A DNA stretch of 64,000 bases, from assembly GCA_022813625.1 (NCBI GenBank), contig JAKLMB010000032.1:124001-188000 (forward strand). Direction: 5' to 3'. The stretch is from Aaosphaeria pasadenensis. Lineage: Eukaryota; Ascomycota; Dothideomycetes; Pleosporales. Within the stretch, counting starts at the first letter, position 1; the number at the start of each line of letters is the position of its first letter. This document shows positions 11,620 through 22,693 of the stretch, one piece after another. The notes below the pieces were generated by a model. It was given only the letters and a program-made list of their open reading frames with translations, was not told the origin of the DNA and did no database searches. The translations under genes and the position numbers were made by a program.

Positions 11620-12408
11620 TTACTGTCTTTCTGCCTCAGCATTGATGAAGTCATCCTTTTTCCAATGATTCTTGATTGAGCCGTGAAGCGTGAAGCGTGA
11701 AACAATGTCGTTCAATACTCTTTCGACCGGTTGTCTCTGCAGTGTTGTTATTCCAGGATCACCTCTTTCAGGCACGGGCAGCTGCATGCCTAGAGGCAAA
11801 AAAGTCCCGACAGTTTTAGCGTCACGGATCCTGTTTGAAAAGCACGGAAGGTATATAATAACAACATTTTACATTTTACGAGTGTATAGTCGGCTTGAAG
11901 GTTCGTAATGAGCCTTTGTCTTAGAGTACGAATGCATGTGTTGTTAACTCGCTGTACAGTGCCCTTGTAGACACCTTCATGTCGCGCTTTCATGAAAAAC
12001 AAGCAATCACGACAAATTATAAAATGGATAGCCACTACTACTCACAATTCACTGCTCTATACCGGGGATCTCACCGCTCTTTGCATTCGACCGACTTCAC
12101 TTGGGTTTCGCAAGTAAGTTTACTTCACTTCGACTGTCTCGATCCTTCCAACTTCACAACAACGCACCTTCCCCTCCAAATATCTCTATCTTCGCTTCTC
12201 CACCTAGAAACAGCCTTCCACGCAGGAACTTGGTATCCAAAGCCGATACAACAGAAACCGCTTGTTGTAGGCAGCTTTCTCTCACTCACTTTTGAGTCTT
12301 CGCTCGCTTCAGAGTAGGTACAACCTCACTTCATTCTGCCATCCCACCTCCTTAGCAACTGAGATACGTACTTTCTTTGTCAACGGGTAGCAATCCAATG
12401 CTGCCGAT
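11620..12408. other. Intergenic: coiled-coil gene 3' end and RdRP promoter
   Basis: About 790 bases. Shortly after the first gene there is a small direct duplication, GTGAAGC twice near 11682-11697. The second half is pyrimidine-rich, as expected for the RdRP leader. I see no gene. Confidence 0.5.
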
Positions 12409-15400
12409 ATGGCCTACTCACCCTATAGCCCTTCTTGGTTCGAGATGTCGCTCTGCGACGACTCTTCTCCACAGTCAAATCGCGGCGATGACGGCGAGCA
12501 ACCGGAAACACAATTCTCACCTCCGTCACTATCTTCCATGTCTCGACGATTAAGCTCACCTAAAACTCCAAGCCCTCCCATCCGATCAGCTGGCTTCTCT
12601 CCTACGCCTCGCGGTGGACGTGGAGGCCGTGCTTATCAGGGAAATCCACGATATCCAGCCAGTCGTCCATATGGTGAGAGAAACGGAAATTCCAACTCGG
12701 CTCAACACCGAGCGAATCGAGATTCTCGTCTTCATTACCAGGTGAACCGTGCCGGACAAGAGACGGAAGTGGAAGAGATAAAGATCAAGGTTCAAGGGAT
12801 CCCACAAGGCTACTGGACGGAAGATGTATACAATGCACTCATCCGCTACGGTGACATTTCAAGAATTGAGATGGACGGCCCAACAACTGCATTTGTTCTC
12901 TTCCAGTATCCCCCGCCTGATTTCTCGAGACGTATCACTAGCAAACCCTTGTCCATTGGTCACAAAGCAGTCAGAGTGGAAATAAAGCCACACAGCGTTC
13001 GAATGGTCCCAAGCCCAGTACACCCAGAAAAGGCACACAGGGAGCTCATCCGTCTCCAATCTAAAATGATCGATTTTGGCCCTAGAATTGGCGAGAGGTC
13101 AATGATGGTGATGGAAAGAATCACTACCCACGGGCAGGTCAGCGTTACTTTGGACCTGTATCGCAAGGAGATCCAGATAAAGTTTCCGCTTAGGACGCAG
13201 GATGACATACGCTGGCATTTCTTTAAGATGCCCTTTGCGCAGCTTGAAAAGATACACACCCACAAATCAATGAACAGCTCGGATGCAACATTCAGTCTGA
13301 TTATCCCCTTTGACAAACCTCCACAGTTCTATCGGCAAGCAACCGAAGCAGAACTGCCCAGGACATTCAGTAAAGAGAGGTTCTGGAATGTATGGAGCTC
13401 TTGGTACCGGCAAACAGATGCGGTACCCGATCAAGTCAAAGCGCAGATCATGAAGGAGCCTCTAAGGCATTACAACGACTTCGCAATTATTGACCTCGGG
13501 AAGTGGACGACATATCGAATTCCCCTTCCATCCGTGGTATTGCAAAGCAGTGTATGGTCAAATTTCTGCGGGGCTCTTGCCGATTATGGCATTCCTGTTA
13601 TAGAGGAGCCAGGTTATACTTTCCAACAAAGATCGCCAGCCCAGATCTGGGGTCTCCTGCCCGATGAAGCTGCCACCAGAACGCCTGAGCGAATAGCTAC
13701 ATCGGCGTCTGCCTTCGACGAGCTGTCATCTATCAACCACAACTTGAAGTTCGAAGTCCGATATCAACTCGAAGTCTGTTTGACTCATGGATACCTCAAG
13801 GAGAACAATATAACTACCCAATTCATGGAGCAGCTCGTCACCATGAAACCTAGCGATGCAACCCTTCTACTGGAGAAGATTGCAGACCGACAGATCATTC
13901 ATTATAATCCCTCCGACATTTTCAAGATCCCTATCGGGGCCTCAATGGCCAGAAAGGTACCAAGTTATTGTGTTCTCGCCCGTTCTGTCACGATTACTCC
14001 AACGACAATGCACGTAAACACTCCAGCAGTTGAGACCTCAAATCGCGTCCTTCGAAAGCATGCTGCCGACGCTGATAGATTCATTCGGGTCAAGTTCACA
14101 GACGAGAAGACAGAAGGGCGCCTTTTTGGCAAACACGATGGCACGTTCGATGCACTCTTCGAAAGGGTCACCCGTGCAATGGAGCATGGAATTATCGTCG
14201 CAGGACGTCATTACGAGTTCCTCGCCTACGGCAACTCTCAGTTCAGGGAGAACGGTGCTTACTTCTATGCCCCAACACCATCCGCATCAGCGGCCAGCAT
14301 TCGAAAGTCTATGGGCTATTTCGATGAAATCAAGTCCGTGGCGAAGTATGGTGCTCGACAAGGGCAATGCTTCTCTACTACGAGGTACATCCACACGATC
14401 CAAGGGATCAATGTCGTCGAAATCGACGACGTAGAGAGAAATGGATATACCTTCACTGACGGCGTTGGCAAACTGTCTCCATTTGTTGCCAAAATGGCGG
14501 CTCAGGAATTGGGCATACCCAAAGCCTTTGAGGACCCTCCATCACTATATCAGTTTCGATTGGCAGGCTGCAAAGGCGTCTTAGCTATAGACCCAGAAAT
14601 CAGCGGCAGCGCAATTCATATTCGCCCAAGCCAGTACAAGTTCAAAGCAGAGAACAAGGGTTTCGAGGTCATTCGCACTTCGGCCTTTGCAACAGCCTGC
14701 TTCAATCGTCAATTGATTGTCATCCTTTCTACCTTGGGAGTTCCCAACCATGCGTTTATTCGCAAGCAACAGAGCATGATGGATGATCTGCAAAAAGCTA
14801 CAACGGACAAAGCAGTGGCTATTGATCGGCTACAGCGTAACATTGACTTCAACCAGACAACCCTTACTATTGCTGCTATGATCCTTGATGGTTTTATGAA
14901 GGACCCATTCGTGATGAGCCTCCTCCACTTGTGGCGAGCCTACAACATCAAGTTCCTCAAAGAGAAAGCAAGGATCGTAGTCGACGAGGGCGCTTTCGTT
15001 CTTGGATGTGTAGACGAGACCGCAACACTGAAAGGCCATTTCAACGCCGACCAATGCCGACCTGACGCTACAAGATCAGAAAAGATGGATACCCTGCCAG
15101 AGATATTCCTTCAAATTTCTGATCCCACTCGGCCACATCAGTACAAGATTGTCCAGGGGGAATGCATTCTCGCTCGCAATCCTTCTCTACACCCTGGTGA
15201 TGTTCGTATTGTTCGAGCTGTCGACAAACCAGCTTTACACCACCTGAGAGATGTGGTGGTGCTTCCACAAACAGGGGATCGCGACATTGCTGGTATGTGC
15301 TCAGGGGGAGATCTTGATGGAGATGACTATATCGTCATGTGGGATCCGAAATTCTTACCTACTACCATCAACGAGGAACCAATGGACTTCACGCCTGAGA

Positions 15401-16410
15401 GGCCGCTTGACAAAGATACACCCGTGACGACCAGGGATTTGACTGATTTCTTCGTGACATACATGAAGAACGACAGTCTCGCTCGGATCGCGACTTCACA
15501 TCTTGCGCAGGCCGACTACAATGCAGAAGGTGTGCGAGACGAGAAGTGCATACAGCTTGCGAAATTGCATTCCCAGGCTGTTGATTACCCAAAGAGTGGG
15601 ATTCCGGCGATCATGGACCTCGAATTGAGGCCCAAGAGGTGGCCTCACTTTATGGATAATGGACGCTCTGCACGCCCATACTATCACTCCCGAAACATAC
15701 TTGGAATACTATACAACCAAGTAACACTGGTCGACTTCAAGCCACAGTACGATAACCCATTTGACGAACGGGTCTTGAAGGCGTTTCCGTCCTTGGATGA
15801 GAAAATGCTACGTGAGGCTCGAGAAGTCAAGACGGAGTACGATTTCTCTCTGAGAAAGCTTATGGCTAAACATGATATTCAAACCGAATTCGAGGCTTGG
15901 TCTGTTTTTGTCCTGTCCCACAACCAGGAGGCCCGTGATTACACATTCGCAGAGGAATTCGGTCGTTCGGTTAGTACTCTTAAGAACGAATACCGTGAAT
16001 TGTGCCGGGAAAAAGCTGGGTCGAAGGACACCGTCACGGGTCAGTCAAACATGGCTAGATTCGTGGCGGCAATGTATACAGTCACGGCGCGGGAGATGGA
16101 AGTAGCTCGCAAAGAGGGCGATGAGAGTGGAATGGTTGGCGGTAGGCAAGTGCCAAAGCAAAGTAAGGATCCTAGCCACATGCCACTGATGAGCTTTCCA
16201 TGGCTTTTCCCAGGCCACCTGGGCAAGATCGCGAGTGGTCGTGACAACAATCACTCAGTTCCCGCCATACATGTCGCTTCGACAAAGACTAAGGCTCGGA
16301 GGGATATCGACGACACCCTCTCGGAGACAAGTGCCACAGTGGAGACGAAGGAGGGCATCGTCAAGATGGGAGACGATCTCAAGCTATTCGGGGACGACCT
16401 CTTGGCTTAG
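12409..16410 (+). CDS. Cellular RNA-dependent RNA polymerase (RNA silencing)
   Basis: Eukaryotic RdRP of the QDE-1/SAD-1/RRP-3 family. It copies single-stranded or aberrant RNA into double-stranded RNA that feeds Dicer and Argonaute. The 1333-residue frame is uninterrupted. Residues 1-110 are Ser/Pro/Arg-rich and probably disordered. Residues about 125-195 look like an RNA-recognition motif (IKVQGIPQGYWTEDVYNAL). The RdRP domain follows at about 400-1000. The catalytic double-psi beta-barrel motif DLDGD is at 968-972, inside CSGGDLDGDDYIVMWD, with all three aspartates present, so the enzyme should be active. Conserved blocks FTDGVGKLSPF, RPSQYKF and ILARNPSLHPGDVR also fit. I cannot tell quelling-type from meiotic-silencing-type without a tree. 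A 26-bp tandem repeat starts at the base after the stop. Confidence 0.95.
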   Translation: MAYSPYSPSWFEMSLCDDSSPQSNRGDDGEQPETQFSPPSLSSMSRRLSSPKTPSPPIRSAGFSPTPRGGRGGRAYQGNPRYPASRPYGERNGNSNSAQHRANRDSRLHYQVNRAGQETEVEEIKIKVQGIPQGYWTEDVYNALIRYGDISRIEMDGPTTAFVLFQYPPPDFSRRITSKPLSIGHKAVRVEIKPHSVRMVPSPVHPEKAHRELIRLQSKMIDFGPRIGERSMMVMERITTHGQVSVTLDLYRKEIQIKFPLRTQDDIRWHFFKMPFAQLEKIHTHKSMNSSDATFSLIIPFDKPPQFYRQATEAELPRTFSKERFWNVWSSWYRQTDAVPDQVKAQIMKEPLRHYNDFAIIDLGKWTTYRIPLPSVVLQSSVWSNFCGALADYGIPVIEEPGYTFQQRSPAQIWGLLPDEAATRTPERIATSASAFDELSSINHNLKFEVRYQLEVCLTHGYLKENNITTQFMEQLVTMKPSDATLLLEKIADRQIIHYNPSDIFKIPIGASMARKVPSYCVLARSVTITPTTMHVNTPAVETSNRVLRKHAADADRFIRVKFTDEKTEGRLFGKHDGTFDALFERVTRAMEHGIIVAGRHYEFLAYGNSQFRENGAYFYAPTPSASAASIRKSMGYFDEIKSVAKYGARQGQCFSTTRYIHTIQGINVVEIDDVERNGYTFTDGVGKLSPFVAKMAAQELGIPKAFEDPPSLYQFRLAGCKGVLAIDPEISGSAIHIRPSQYKFKAENKGFEVIRTSAFATACFNRQLIVILSTLGVPNHAFIRKQQSMMDDLQKATTDKAVAIDRLQRNIDFNQTTLTIAAMILDGFMKDPFVMSLLHLWRAYNIKFLKEKARIVVDEGAFVLGCVDETATLKGHFNADQCRPDATRSEKMDTLPEIFLQISDPTRPHQYKIVQGECILARNPSLHPGDVRIVRAVDKPALHHLRDVVVLPQTGDRDIAGMCSGGDLDGDDYIVMWDPKFLPTTINEEPMDFTPERPLDKDTPVTTRDLTDFFVTYMKNDSLARIATSHLAQADYNAEGVRDEKCIQLAKLHSQAVDYPKSGIPAIMDLELRPKRWPHFMDNGRSARPYYHSRNILGILYNQVTLVDFKPQYDNPFDERVLKAFPSLDEKMLREAREVKTEYDFSLRKLMAKHDIQTEFEAWSVFVLSHNQEARDYTFAEEFGRSVSTLKNEYRELCREKAGSKDTVTGQSNMARFVAAMYTVTAREMEVARKEGDESGMVGGRQVPKQSKDPSHMPLMSFPWLFPGHLGKIASGRDNNHSVPAIHVASTKTKARRDIDDTLSETSATVETKEGIVKMGDDLKLFGDDLLA

Positions 16411-16540
16411 GAGAATACACGCAAGCCATGAGTGAGGAGGATACACACAAGCCATGAGTGAGGAGGATACACACAAGCCATGAGTGAGGAGGATACACAC
16501 AAGCCATGAGTTTGGAGAATGCACGCAAGCCATGAGCTAT
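16411..16540 (+). repeat. 26-bp tandem repeat, 5 copies, abutting RdRP stop
   Basis: Five consecutive 26-bp units occupy 16411-16436, 16437-16462, 16463-16488, 16489-16514 and 16515-16540. A degenerate sixth start (GAGGATCG) follows. The shared core is CAAGCCATGAG, preceded by GAG(G/A)ATAC. Units 2 and 3 are identical; unit 1 differs from them at two bases, and units 4 and 5 diverge at their 3' ends. The first unit begins exactly at the base after the TAG stop of the RdRP, so the array forms the start of its 3' UTR. A period of 26 is not a multiple of three. Confidence 0.95.
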
Positions 16541-16795
16541 GAGGATCGTAGCATCAAGTAGGAGCTTGAGCGGGCGATGAGATCGGGTATTTTCCTTGGT
16601 CAGATAGCGACATATAGACAGGCAATGGAATCATGTTATGTTTTGAGATACGCATATTTATTGAAAGCAGCGATGTTTTACTGATCTTTGCTTGAATGCC
16701 GATGACGACGAAATTGTATATTGCGATTTTTGTTATCGATAAGGATCTCTTCGCAATGCCAGCCCACCAAAGCATTCCAAACAGCAACATTCACG

Positions 16796-17965
16796 ATGCC
16801 GCCTGCGTCGCGCGTTCCTGCGCTCTTGCAACCATACGTCCGCTTGCCCAACGGCGACTCGATACTCCTCGTCACAAGTACCCTTGGAGCCAGCGCGAAT
16901 TGGCTCCTTATCCGCTTCCTCTGCGATGCGCTGAACCCCGTCCGACACGATGGCGGCGAGAAATCGGACAACAGCAACAACGATGTCAAAGTGATCTTTG
17001 CATCCTGGATGAGGGACTGGGAGTTCTGGAAGGCCGAGGCAAGGAAAGGCGGAGGGCTCGACCTTGAGAGACTGAAGAGGGATAAACGATTCGCTTTCGT
17101 GGATGGGTTGAGCGAGGTTTTCTTACCCAAGTCTACAACCTCGCCAGCCGGCGGCCAGAATGCAGTGGGAACGGCAGCGAGGCCGATTGGCAGGACACCA
17201 CCGCATGTTACTCTACCAGCGAGAGGAGCACCGCCTGGGAGGATACCAGGACGAGCGCCGCCATCAGTCGCAGCAACTGGAGGCCCGTCGCCTACATCTA
17301 CGAACCCCACCACCGCGACAGCGACATCAGCAAACCAAACGAGTTCAAGCACGCCAGGGCATTTCACGCTCACGTCTCCCGACCTCACGAAATTGCAAGA
17401 GACCGTCAAATCCGCCCTCCAGTACCTAAACCCCAGCACTTCGCCCACCCCATCAACAACCCTCCTGGTTCTCGACGACCCATCCCTCCTCCTAGCCACC
17501 GTCCCCACCCTCACGCCCTCCTCCCTAACCTCCACGATCCTAAAACTGCAAGCCCTCCTCTCGCCCTCCATATCAACCCCACCGACAACGTCACCAAGCC
17601 AAAACGCCCACGCACACGCACACATCATCCTCTCCCTCCCCGCCGACGACGCCCTCCTCGCCCCCTCGGCCCCAACCCCCCAACCCCTCGAGATCTCCGC
17701 GCACAACATCCTCGTCAAGGCCGCGCACATGAGCGTCCGCATCCTCAGCTGTCGCGTGCTGGACACGGGCGTCGCGAGGGACGTGAGCGGCGTGCTGAGG
17801 GTTACGGATAATAGGGGAGGGCGGCGGGCGGGAGGCGAGGGGCTGTTGGACTTCGATGACGGGGGAGGAGACGGTGCGGAGGGGAGGACTGGGAGGGAGT
17901 TTTTGTATAAGGTGGGCGGTGATGGTGGGGTGAGGGTTTTTGAGAGGGGGAATGGGGGGGAATAG
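16796..17965 (+). CDS. ELP6: Elongator complex subunit 6
   Basis: RecA-fold subunit of the Elp4-Elp5-Elp6 ring of Elongator, which modifies wobble uridines in tRNA. The gene is intronless and encodes 389 residues. N-terminal LLQPYVRLPNGDSILLVTST, then WLLIRFLCDAL and KVIFASWMRDWEFWKAEARK, are typical of fungal Elp6. The middle (about 125-210) is a Pro/Ala/Thr-rich insertion. The C-terminal half has LLVLDDPSLLL, HIILSLPADDALL and HMSVRILSCRVLDTGVARDV. Its GC- and CT-rich codon use opens a long antisense frame that I reject. The start at 16796 was chosen because the family begins just before ...RVPALLQPY; the frame continues about 25 codons upstream without conservation. It is convergent with RPL37. 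Confidence 0.85.
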   Translation: MPPASRVPALLQPYVRLPNGDSILLVTSTLGASANWLLIRFLCDALNPVRHDGGEKSDNSNNDVKVIFASWMRDWEFWKAEARKGGGLDLERLKRDKRFAFVDGLSEVFLPKSTTSPAGGQNAVGTAARPIGRTPPHVTLPARGAPPGRIPGRAPPSVAATGGPSPTSTNPTTATATSANQTSSSTPGHFTLTSPDLTKLQETVKSALQYLNPSTSPTPSTTLLVLDDPSLLLATVPTLTPSSLTSTILKLQALLSPSISTPPTTSPSQNAHAHAHIILSLPADDALLAPSAPTPQPLEISAHNILVKAAHMSVRILSCRVLDTGVARDVSGVLRVTDNRGGRRAGGEGLLDFDDGGGDGAEGRTGREFLYKVGGDGGVRVFERGNGGE

Positions 17966-18491
17966 GGTGTGTGAGGTGTGTGTGGTATGGAAGGATGGGT
18001 GAATTGTGGATGGTGATGCGGAAAAAAGTTACATACTAAACACATGGAGTGTTCTGTAGATTAATAGATATCACGAAAGTTTGTAGAATACCTAGAGAAA
18101 AATGAGTAATTTCGAAAACACAGTCCCGGTCAAAACAAGAGTGAAGGGACATCATTTGCAGTAGACGCCGTGATTGTTGTATGAAGGAAATCATGTTTTC
18201 ATTCGTGACAGAACATGATGAATTTTTATTTTCCATAAGTTATGCCACAAAACCCCAGACGTAGCGTCACACACACTCGTCGACGTCCATCGTCTGGGGC
18301 GACGTAAAGCAACCGGGTGAGATGATGAAAAACGCCCCGAGCAATACCGTTTGCCATTGTGTGAGAAAAACCCATCCATCCATCATCCGTCATCCGCATC
18401 CGCCGAACCATGCTCCAGTCTTTTTTTCATTTTCGACCTCGGCGAGCCCTTTCAACTCTCGATTCCCTTGCTTAAGGAGTCTCTAACACAT
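17966..18491. other. Convergent 3' flanks of ELP6 and RPL37
   Basis: About 530 bases between two convergent stop codons. The segment after ELP6 is G/T-rich (GTGTGAGGTGTGTGTGG). The rest is ordinary AT-moderate spacer. I see no gene. Confidence 0.5.
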
Positions 18492-19058
18492 TTACGAGAC
18501 CTGGGGACCCTTTGCGCCGGCGGGGGCACCCGTTCGGAAACCATTGCTGAATTTGCGGGTGACGGTCTTGAGGTATCGCGTGCGGCCGGAACCGGTGGTC
18601 TTTCTTCGCTTGGCCTTCTCGCCCCAGTTGTCTGTGATCCAAAGTCAATCCACCGGGTTCATCATCATCATCGAGGGAGGAGACGGGTTAATTTGCTTTC
18701 AACGTACACTTGCGGGTCTTAGCAGCGGGGTATCCGCACGAGGAGCAAGTGTGCTTCTGGATGTGCAGAGAGCGACGGCCTGTGTTCGTATGTCTCGTCA
18801 GTGTCCTGTTTCCTAGATGCCTTTTCCCACACAAACAAGTCCTATTTGTTTCCCATCGCCGACACAAAAAGTCTTCTTCTTTTTTTCTTCTTCGTCTTCT
18901 TTCTGGGGAGGATAGAACGTACCACAACGCCTGCAGAGCGTGTGCGTCTTGTTGTGGCGTTTACCGAAGCTGGAAGTTCCCTTCGCTATTTCGCAGTCAG
19001 TCTCGATATTCTCTCAATCTTCGGAGCGGGCCCGGCAAGGGAGGTGCGGCGTACTCAT
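18492..19058 (-). CDS. RPL37: 60S ribosomal protein L37 (eL37)
   Basis: Zinc-ribbon protein of the large ribosomal subunit, 92 residues. Four exons: 19055-19058, 18923-18985, 18708-18779 and 18492-18631. The protein begins MTKGTSSFGKRHNKTHTLC. The four zinc-binding cysteines are in the CRRCG and CSSCGY pairs, followed by KTRKYNWGEKAKRRKTTGSG, which is characteristic of eL37. The first coding exon is only four bases (ATGA), joined to CG AAG. The exon 3 donor is fixed by the conserved KYNW, because only the GTACGT after AAG T gives Tyr. It diverges from the PHO84-like gene across a 1.55-kb gap. Confidence 0.95.
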
Positions 19059-20612
19059 TTTGGATCAGGAACTGTTCGCAGTCAGTTTATCAACAATTCA
19101 ATGGCTTTCGTGAGGATGTAGGAGTCGACGTACCCTGTGGCGCTGTGGTTAGTACTTGAGGTTGGGTTGGTCGCGGTCGAGGATAATTGAAGTTGGAGAG
19201 AGTGTATTTTCGCTTAGAACACTGTGGTGCGGGCTAGCCGATTTGGGAGTTAGCGGTTGCCAAGACCCATCATCGCGAAAATAAGGATCAGGTTCGCCAA
19301 ATGATTGCTCACTGCGAGTACAACAGAGCAGAATGCGCGCAAGCTATTCTTCCGTTGAACACTCCATATTATTGATATGATGATATTGTTTTTTTGCTCG
19401 ATGTCAGGATGCAACACAAACTAAACATGGTGTTTACCTCCGTCACCAGTCTGCGACCTTGTCATGTGTGTGTGCATCGCATCTACGGAATACCGTCTTC
19501 TCAACTGTCAAATCATTCCAGTCATTCATGATAAGTCTCCGACTGTGCGATCGGACCTTGGCCCCTGATGTAGTTGCGGGTGAGACGATGTTGTAACATG
19601 TGCAATCAATGGGAAGAATGAATGCAGTTGCGGAGGTATTCACTATATGCGCGTTAGACTCTTATGCCACGCGAGTCTGTAAGAGATGGCCGTGATGGTT
19701 CAAGCACATCTCCCGCGCCCACAGAACTTCGGCCGAACGACCTGCATTGCAAGAAAGACTGACCATCTTGAAGAGGTGGTTGTACAGTCGTTACAGAGTG
19801 CGCAAGGGTTGACAGGCCACAGCCAAACAGATGCAGGAGAATTCACACGTTGACATGCCCTCTCTTATCTCGAGTCTCGATTGTACGAAAAAGCACGCTG
19901 AGTGGCTTTCGATGGTCTGAAGGTTAGTACGGTACGAAGTACTGGGGAAGACGAGCGATGGTTCTCCAGGGACTGGAAGAAGCATCAAGTCCGTGTTGAA
20001 ACATGGGATAGAGCCGATGGACGGTGTTCTCGACGTGCCGTTGATTGCGTTGTGTCGCCTCAATTTGACTCTTCAATGCTTCCGTTGAGTCGTGGTAGTC
20101 CTGTGCTGTGTCTTCTGGTGCCATTTGGACCAATCACAGGCGCGAACGTGAGAGCGTGGACAGCTCCTTACGGATATCCCTCACCAGGCGTCCGGACTAA
20201 ACTGCAATGCCAAATCAGACGATACAAACCCCCAAGCCCTTGTCCCCCTTCAGCCTTGTCGCTACTGTCCAATTGATATTACGAGGAATGGCACCATCTC
20301 CCTTCTCTCTCCTAGGATTCAGCAAATATCTTTCTCTCGGCGTGGAGGAAAAAGAAACTCGAAACATACCCATCCCACCACGCGAACAACGATAATTCTA
20401 CGTAATGCGTGGAGAGTAGAGGCTCGGACCGTTTCTTACAATAGACTTGCCTTGTCCACGTCTTACGCTTATACTGTCGATCTCCTCTTCTCATCATCGC
20501 CATCTCTCCAGCCCTGACCTACCCATTTCGTATGCTGTCTCAATGGAACCATAGGCCCATTAGGCATAACCCATCAAACAGCAAACAATCACAGCGATAG
20601 CACTATTTCCAA
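19059..20612. other. Divergent promoter region, RPL37 / PHO84-like
   Basis: About 1.55 kb upstream of both a ribosomal protein gene and a phosphate transporter gene. CACGTT-type half-matches to the Pho4 site occur (for example near 19848 and, inverted, near 20145), but there is no perfect CACGTG. I see no gene; the open frames here lack domains. Confidence 0.45.
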
Positions 20613-22693
20613 ATGCCTCCAAGTCAGAAGCCCGGGGGCAATTCTGCCTACCGTGATGTCCAAGGAGTTTACGTATGTGTTTTGGTTTTCGACATGAGGA
20701 GGCTCGGACCACATTCGACTAACAGTTATTTCAAAGACACACATCACTGACCCCAACGAACGTCGTCGCATGGCATTAGCTGAGGTCGACAAAGCTCCAT
20801 TCGGTTGGTATCATGTGCGATTGGTCGTCGTTACTGGTATTGGTTTCTTTACGGATGCATACAGTGTCAGTCAACCCATATTGATCGATTTATAACGTTC
20901 TTAGAAACTTACTATAACGCAGTTATTTGCGATCAACCTAGCAACTATCATGTGAGTACAGTCAGGCTCTGAAGCTTTTATTCTAGACCGAAAAATTAGA
21001 GGTGGTACTGACAGCTAAAAGGTTGGGTATAGTGTTCTGGCAAGATGAGATCCACAAAGGCGTCATGCCTGCCAATGCAGACACTGCCATCAAGGTCGCG
21101 ACGTCTGCTGGTGCCATCTTTGGCCAAGTCATATTTGGCTATCTCGCCGATCTCTTGGGGAGAAAGAAGATGTATGGAGTTGAGTTGATGATCATCATTG
21201 GCGCAACCCTTGCGCAGTCCTTATGCGGCGAGTCGTCGGCCGTATCCATCGTGGGCGTCATCATCTTCTATCGAGTCATCATGGGCATAGGAGTAGGAGG
21301 AGACTATCCACTTTCTGCAGTCATAACAGCAGAATTCGCAAGCACCCAGTTTCGTGGAGGTATCATCGCCGCCGTGTTCGCGATGCAAGGGCTTGGCCAG
21401 CTCGCCGCCTCGCTCATGGCTCTCATCGTTGTCGTTGCTTACAGGAAACATTTGGAGCCTATTGCTTCAGTCGCCGCCTGCACGGGAGATTGTGCTCAAG
21501 CCGTTGACAGTATGTGGAGGATCATCATTGCATTTGGAGGCGTGCCCGGATGGTTCGCGCTCTACTACCGACTCACGATCCCGGAAACGCCCAGGTTCTC
21601 AGCAGACATAACCTATGACATTGAGAAAGCATCGATGGATGCGCGCAAATATCGATATGGAAAAGAAGGAAATTCTCTCAATCCCGTCCTTCATGCCCAA
21701 AGTCGGCGCGACATGGAAAAGTACAAGACGCCAAGACCGACACTCATCGAAGTGCTCAAATTCTTCTCAAAGAGAAAGAACGCACTCAAACTCGCGGGAA
21801 CATCTCTTTCATGGTTCTTTTTGGACCTAGCGTTCTACGGCCTCGGGTTCTCTTCCGCTTCCCTGCTTTCCACCATGGGCTTCGATAAGAAAGCAAATCT
21901 GTATGAAAATCTGAAGAACACCGCCACGGGGCAACTTGTCCTTATATGCGCGGGAGCGATACCAGGGTACTGGATGACGGTCTTCACCGTCGACAAGATA
22001 GGCCGCAAACCGATCCAGATCGCCGGATTCGCCATCCTGACCATCATCTTCTGCGTCCTCGGCTTCGCATGGAAACAGCTGGACAAAGTCCATCTCCTCG
22101 CCCTCTACGTCCTGGCACAATTCTTCTTCAACTTCGGTAAGCTCTCGCACACACCTCGAGCTAATGAACGTCTTCGTACTGACGCAGCTCTCACAGGACC
22201 AAACGCAACGACATTCATATCACCCGCAGAAGTCTTCCCCACCCGCGTCCGCTGCACCGGACACGGCTTCTCCGCCGGCATGGGCAAGCTAGGCGCCGTC
22301 ATCGCACAAGTCGTCTTCGCACCTATGATCAAGCGCGGTGCCACCCACGAGAACCCCGTGCCCTGGGTGCATTCCGTAATGTAAATCCCCTCCAACCAGT
22401 CCCACCTACTCACAAACACTGACACGAACTTCACCAGGCAAATTTTCGCACTGTTCATGTTCCTAGGCATGTTGACCAGCCTCCTGGTCCCCGAGACGAA
22501 GAGGCTGAGGCTTGAAGCCATCTCTGGGGAGAAAAACGACGGGTACCAATTGAAGTTTAGGACTGGCCTGTACGCCACGTCGACTATCGAGGCTGGAGAG
22601 GATAGATCAAGCAGAGACGTCGAGACAGGGAGGGGAGTAGGCAGTGTCGCGAGAAGTGGGAGCGGGAATCGGAAGTGGTGGAAGCTCAAGTGA
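20613..22693 (+). CDS. PHO84: High-affinity phosphate:H+ symporter, PHO84-like
   Basis: Plasma-membrane MFS transporter importing inorganic phosphate with protons. Six exons: 20613-20672, 20737-20865, 20923-20951, 21022-22136, 22197-22380 and 22438-22693, giving 590 residues and about 12 predicted membrane segments. Family hallmarks are GIGFFTDAYSLFAINL in TM1, the A-loop GYLADLLGRKKMYG, and the phosphate-transporter signature GVGGDYPLSAVITAEFA. Others are WFFLDLAFYGLGF and, near the C-terminus, GPNATTFISPAEVFPTRVR. Exon 3 is a 29-nt small exon coding LFAINLATI. The phases of introns 4 and 5 are fixed by the conserved Gly-Pro and Met-Gln junctions. Such genes are normally induced by phosphate starvation; I see no perfect Pho4 site close by. 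Confidence 0.93.

Noticed and set aside
16678..18045. 455-codon antisense frame opposite ELP6
   Set aside because: It is Ser/Pro/Arg low-complexity with no domain, and is explained by GC-rich, CT-biased codons of ELP6 on the other strand.
18630..18720. ATGATGA-like box C in the last RPL37 intron
   Set aside because: It arises from an ATG trinucleotide run, and the intron is too short and lacks a paired box D and terminal stem for a C/D snoRNA.
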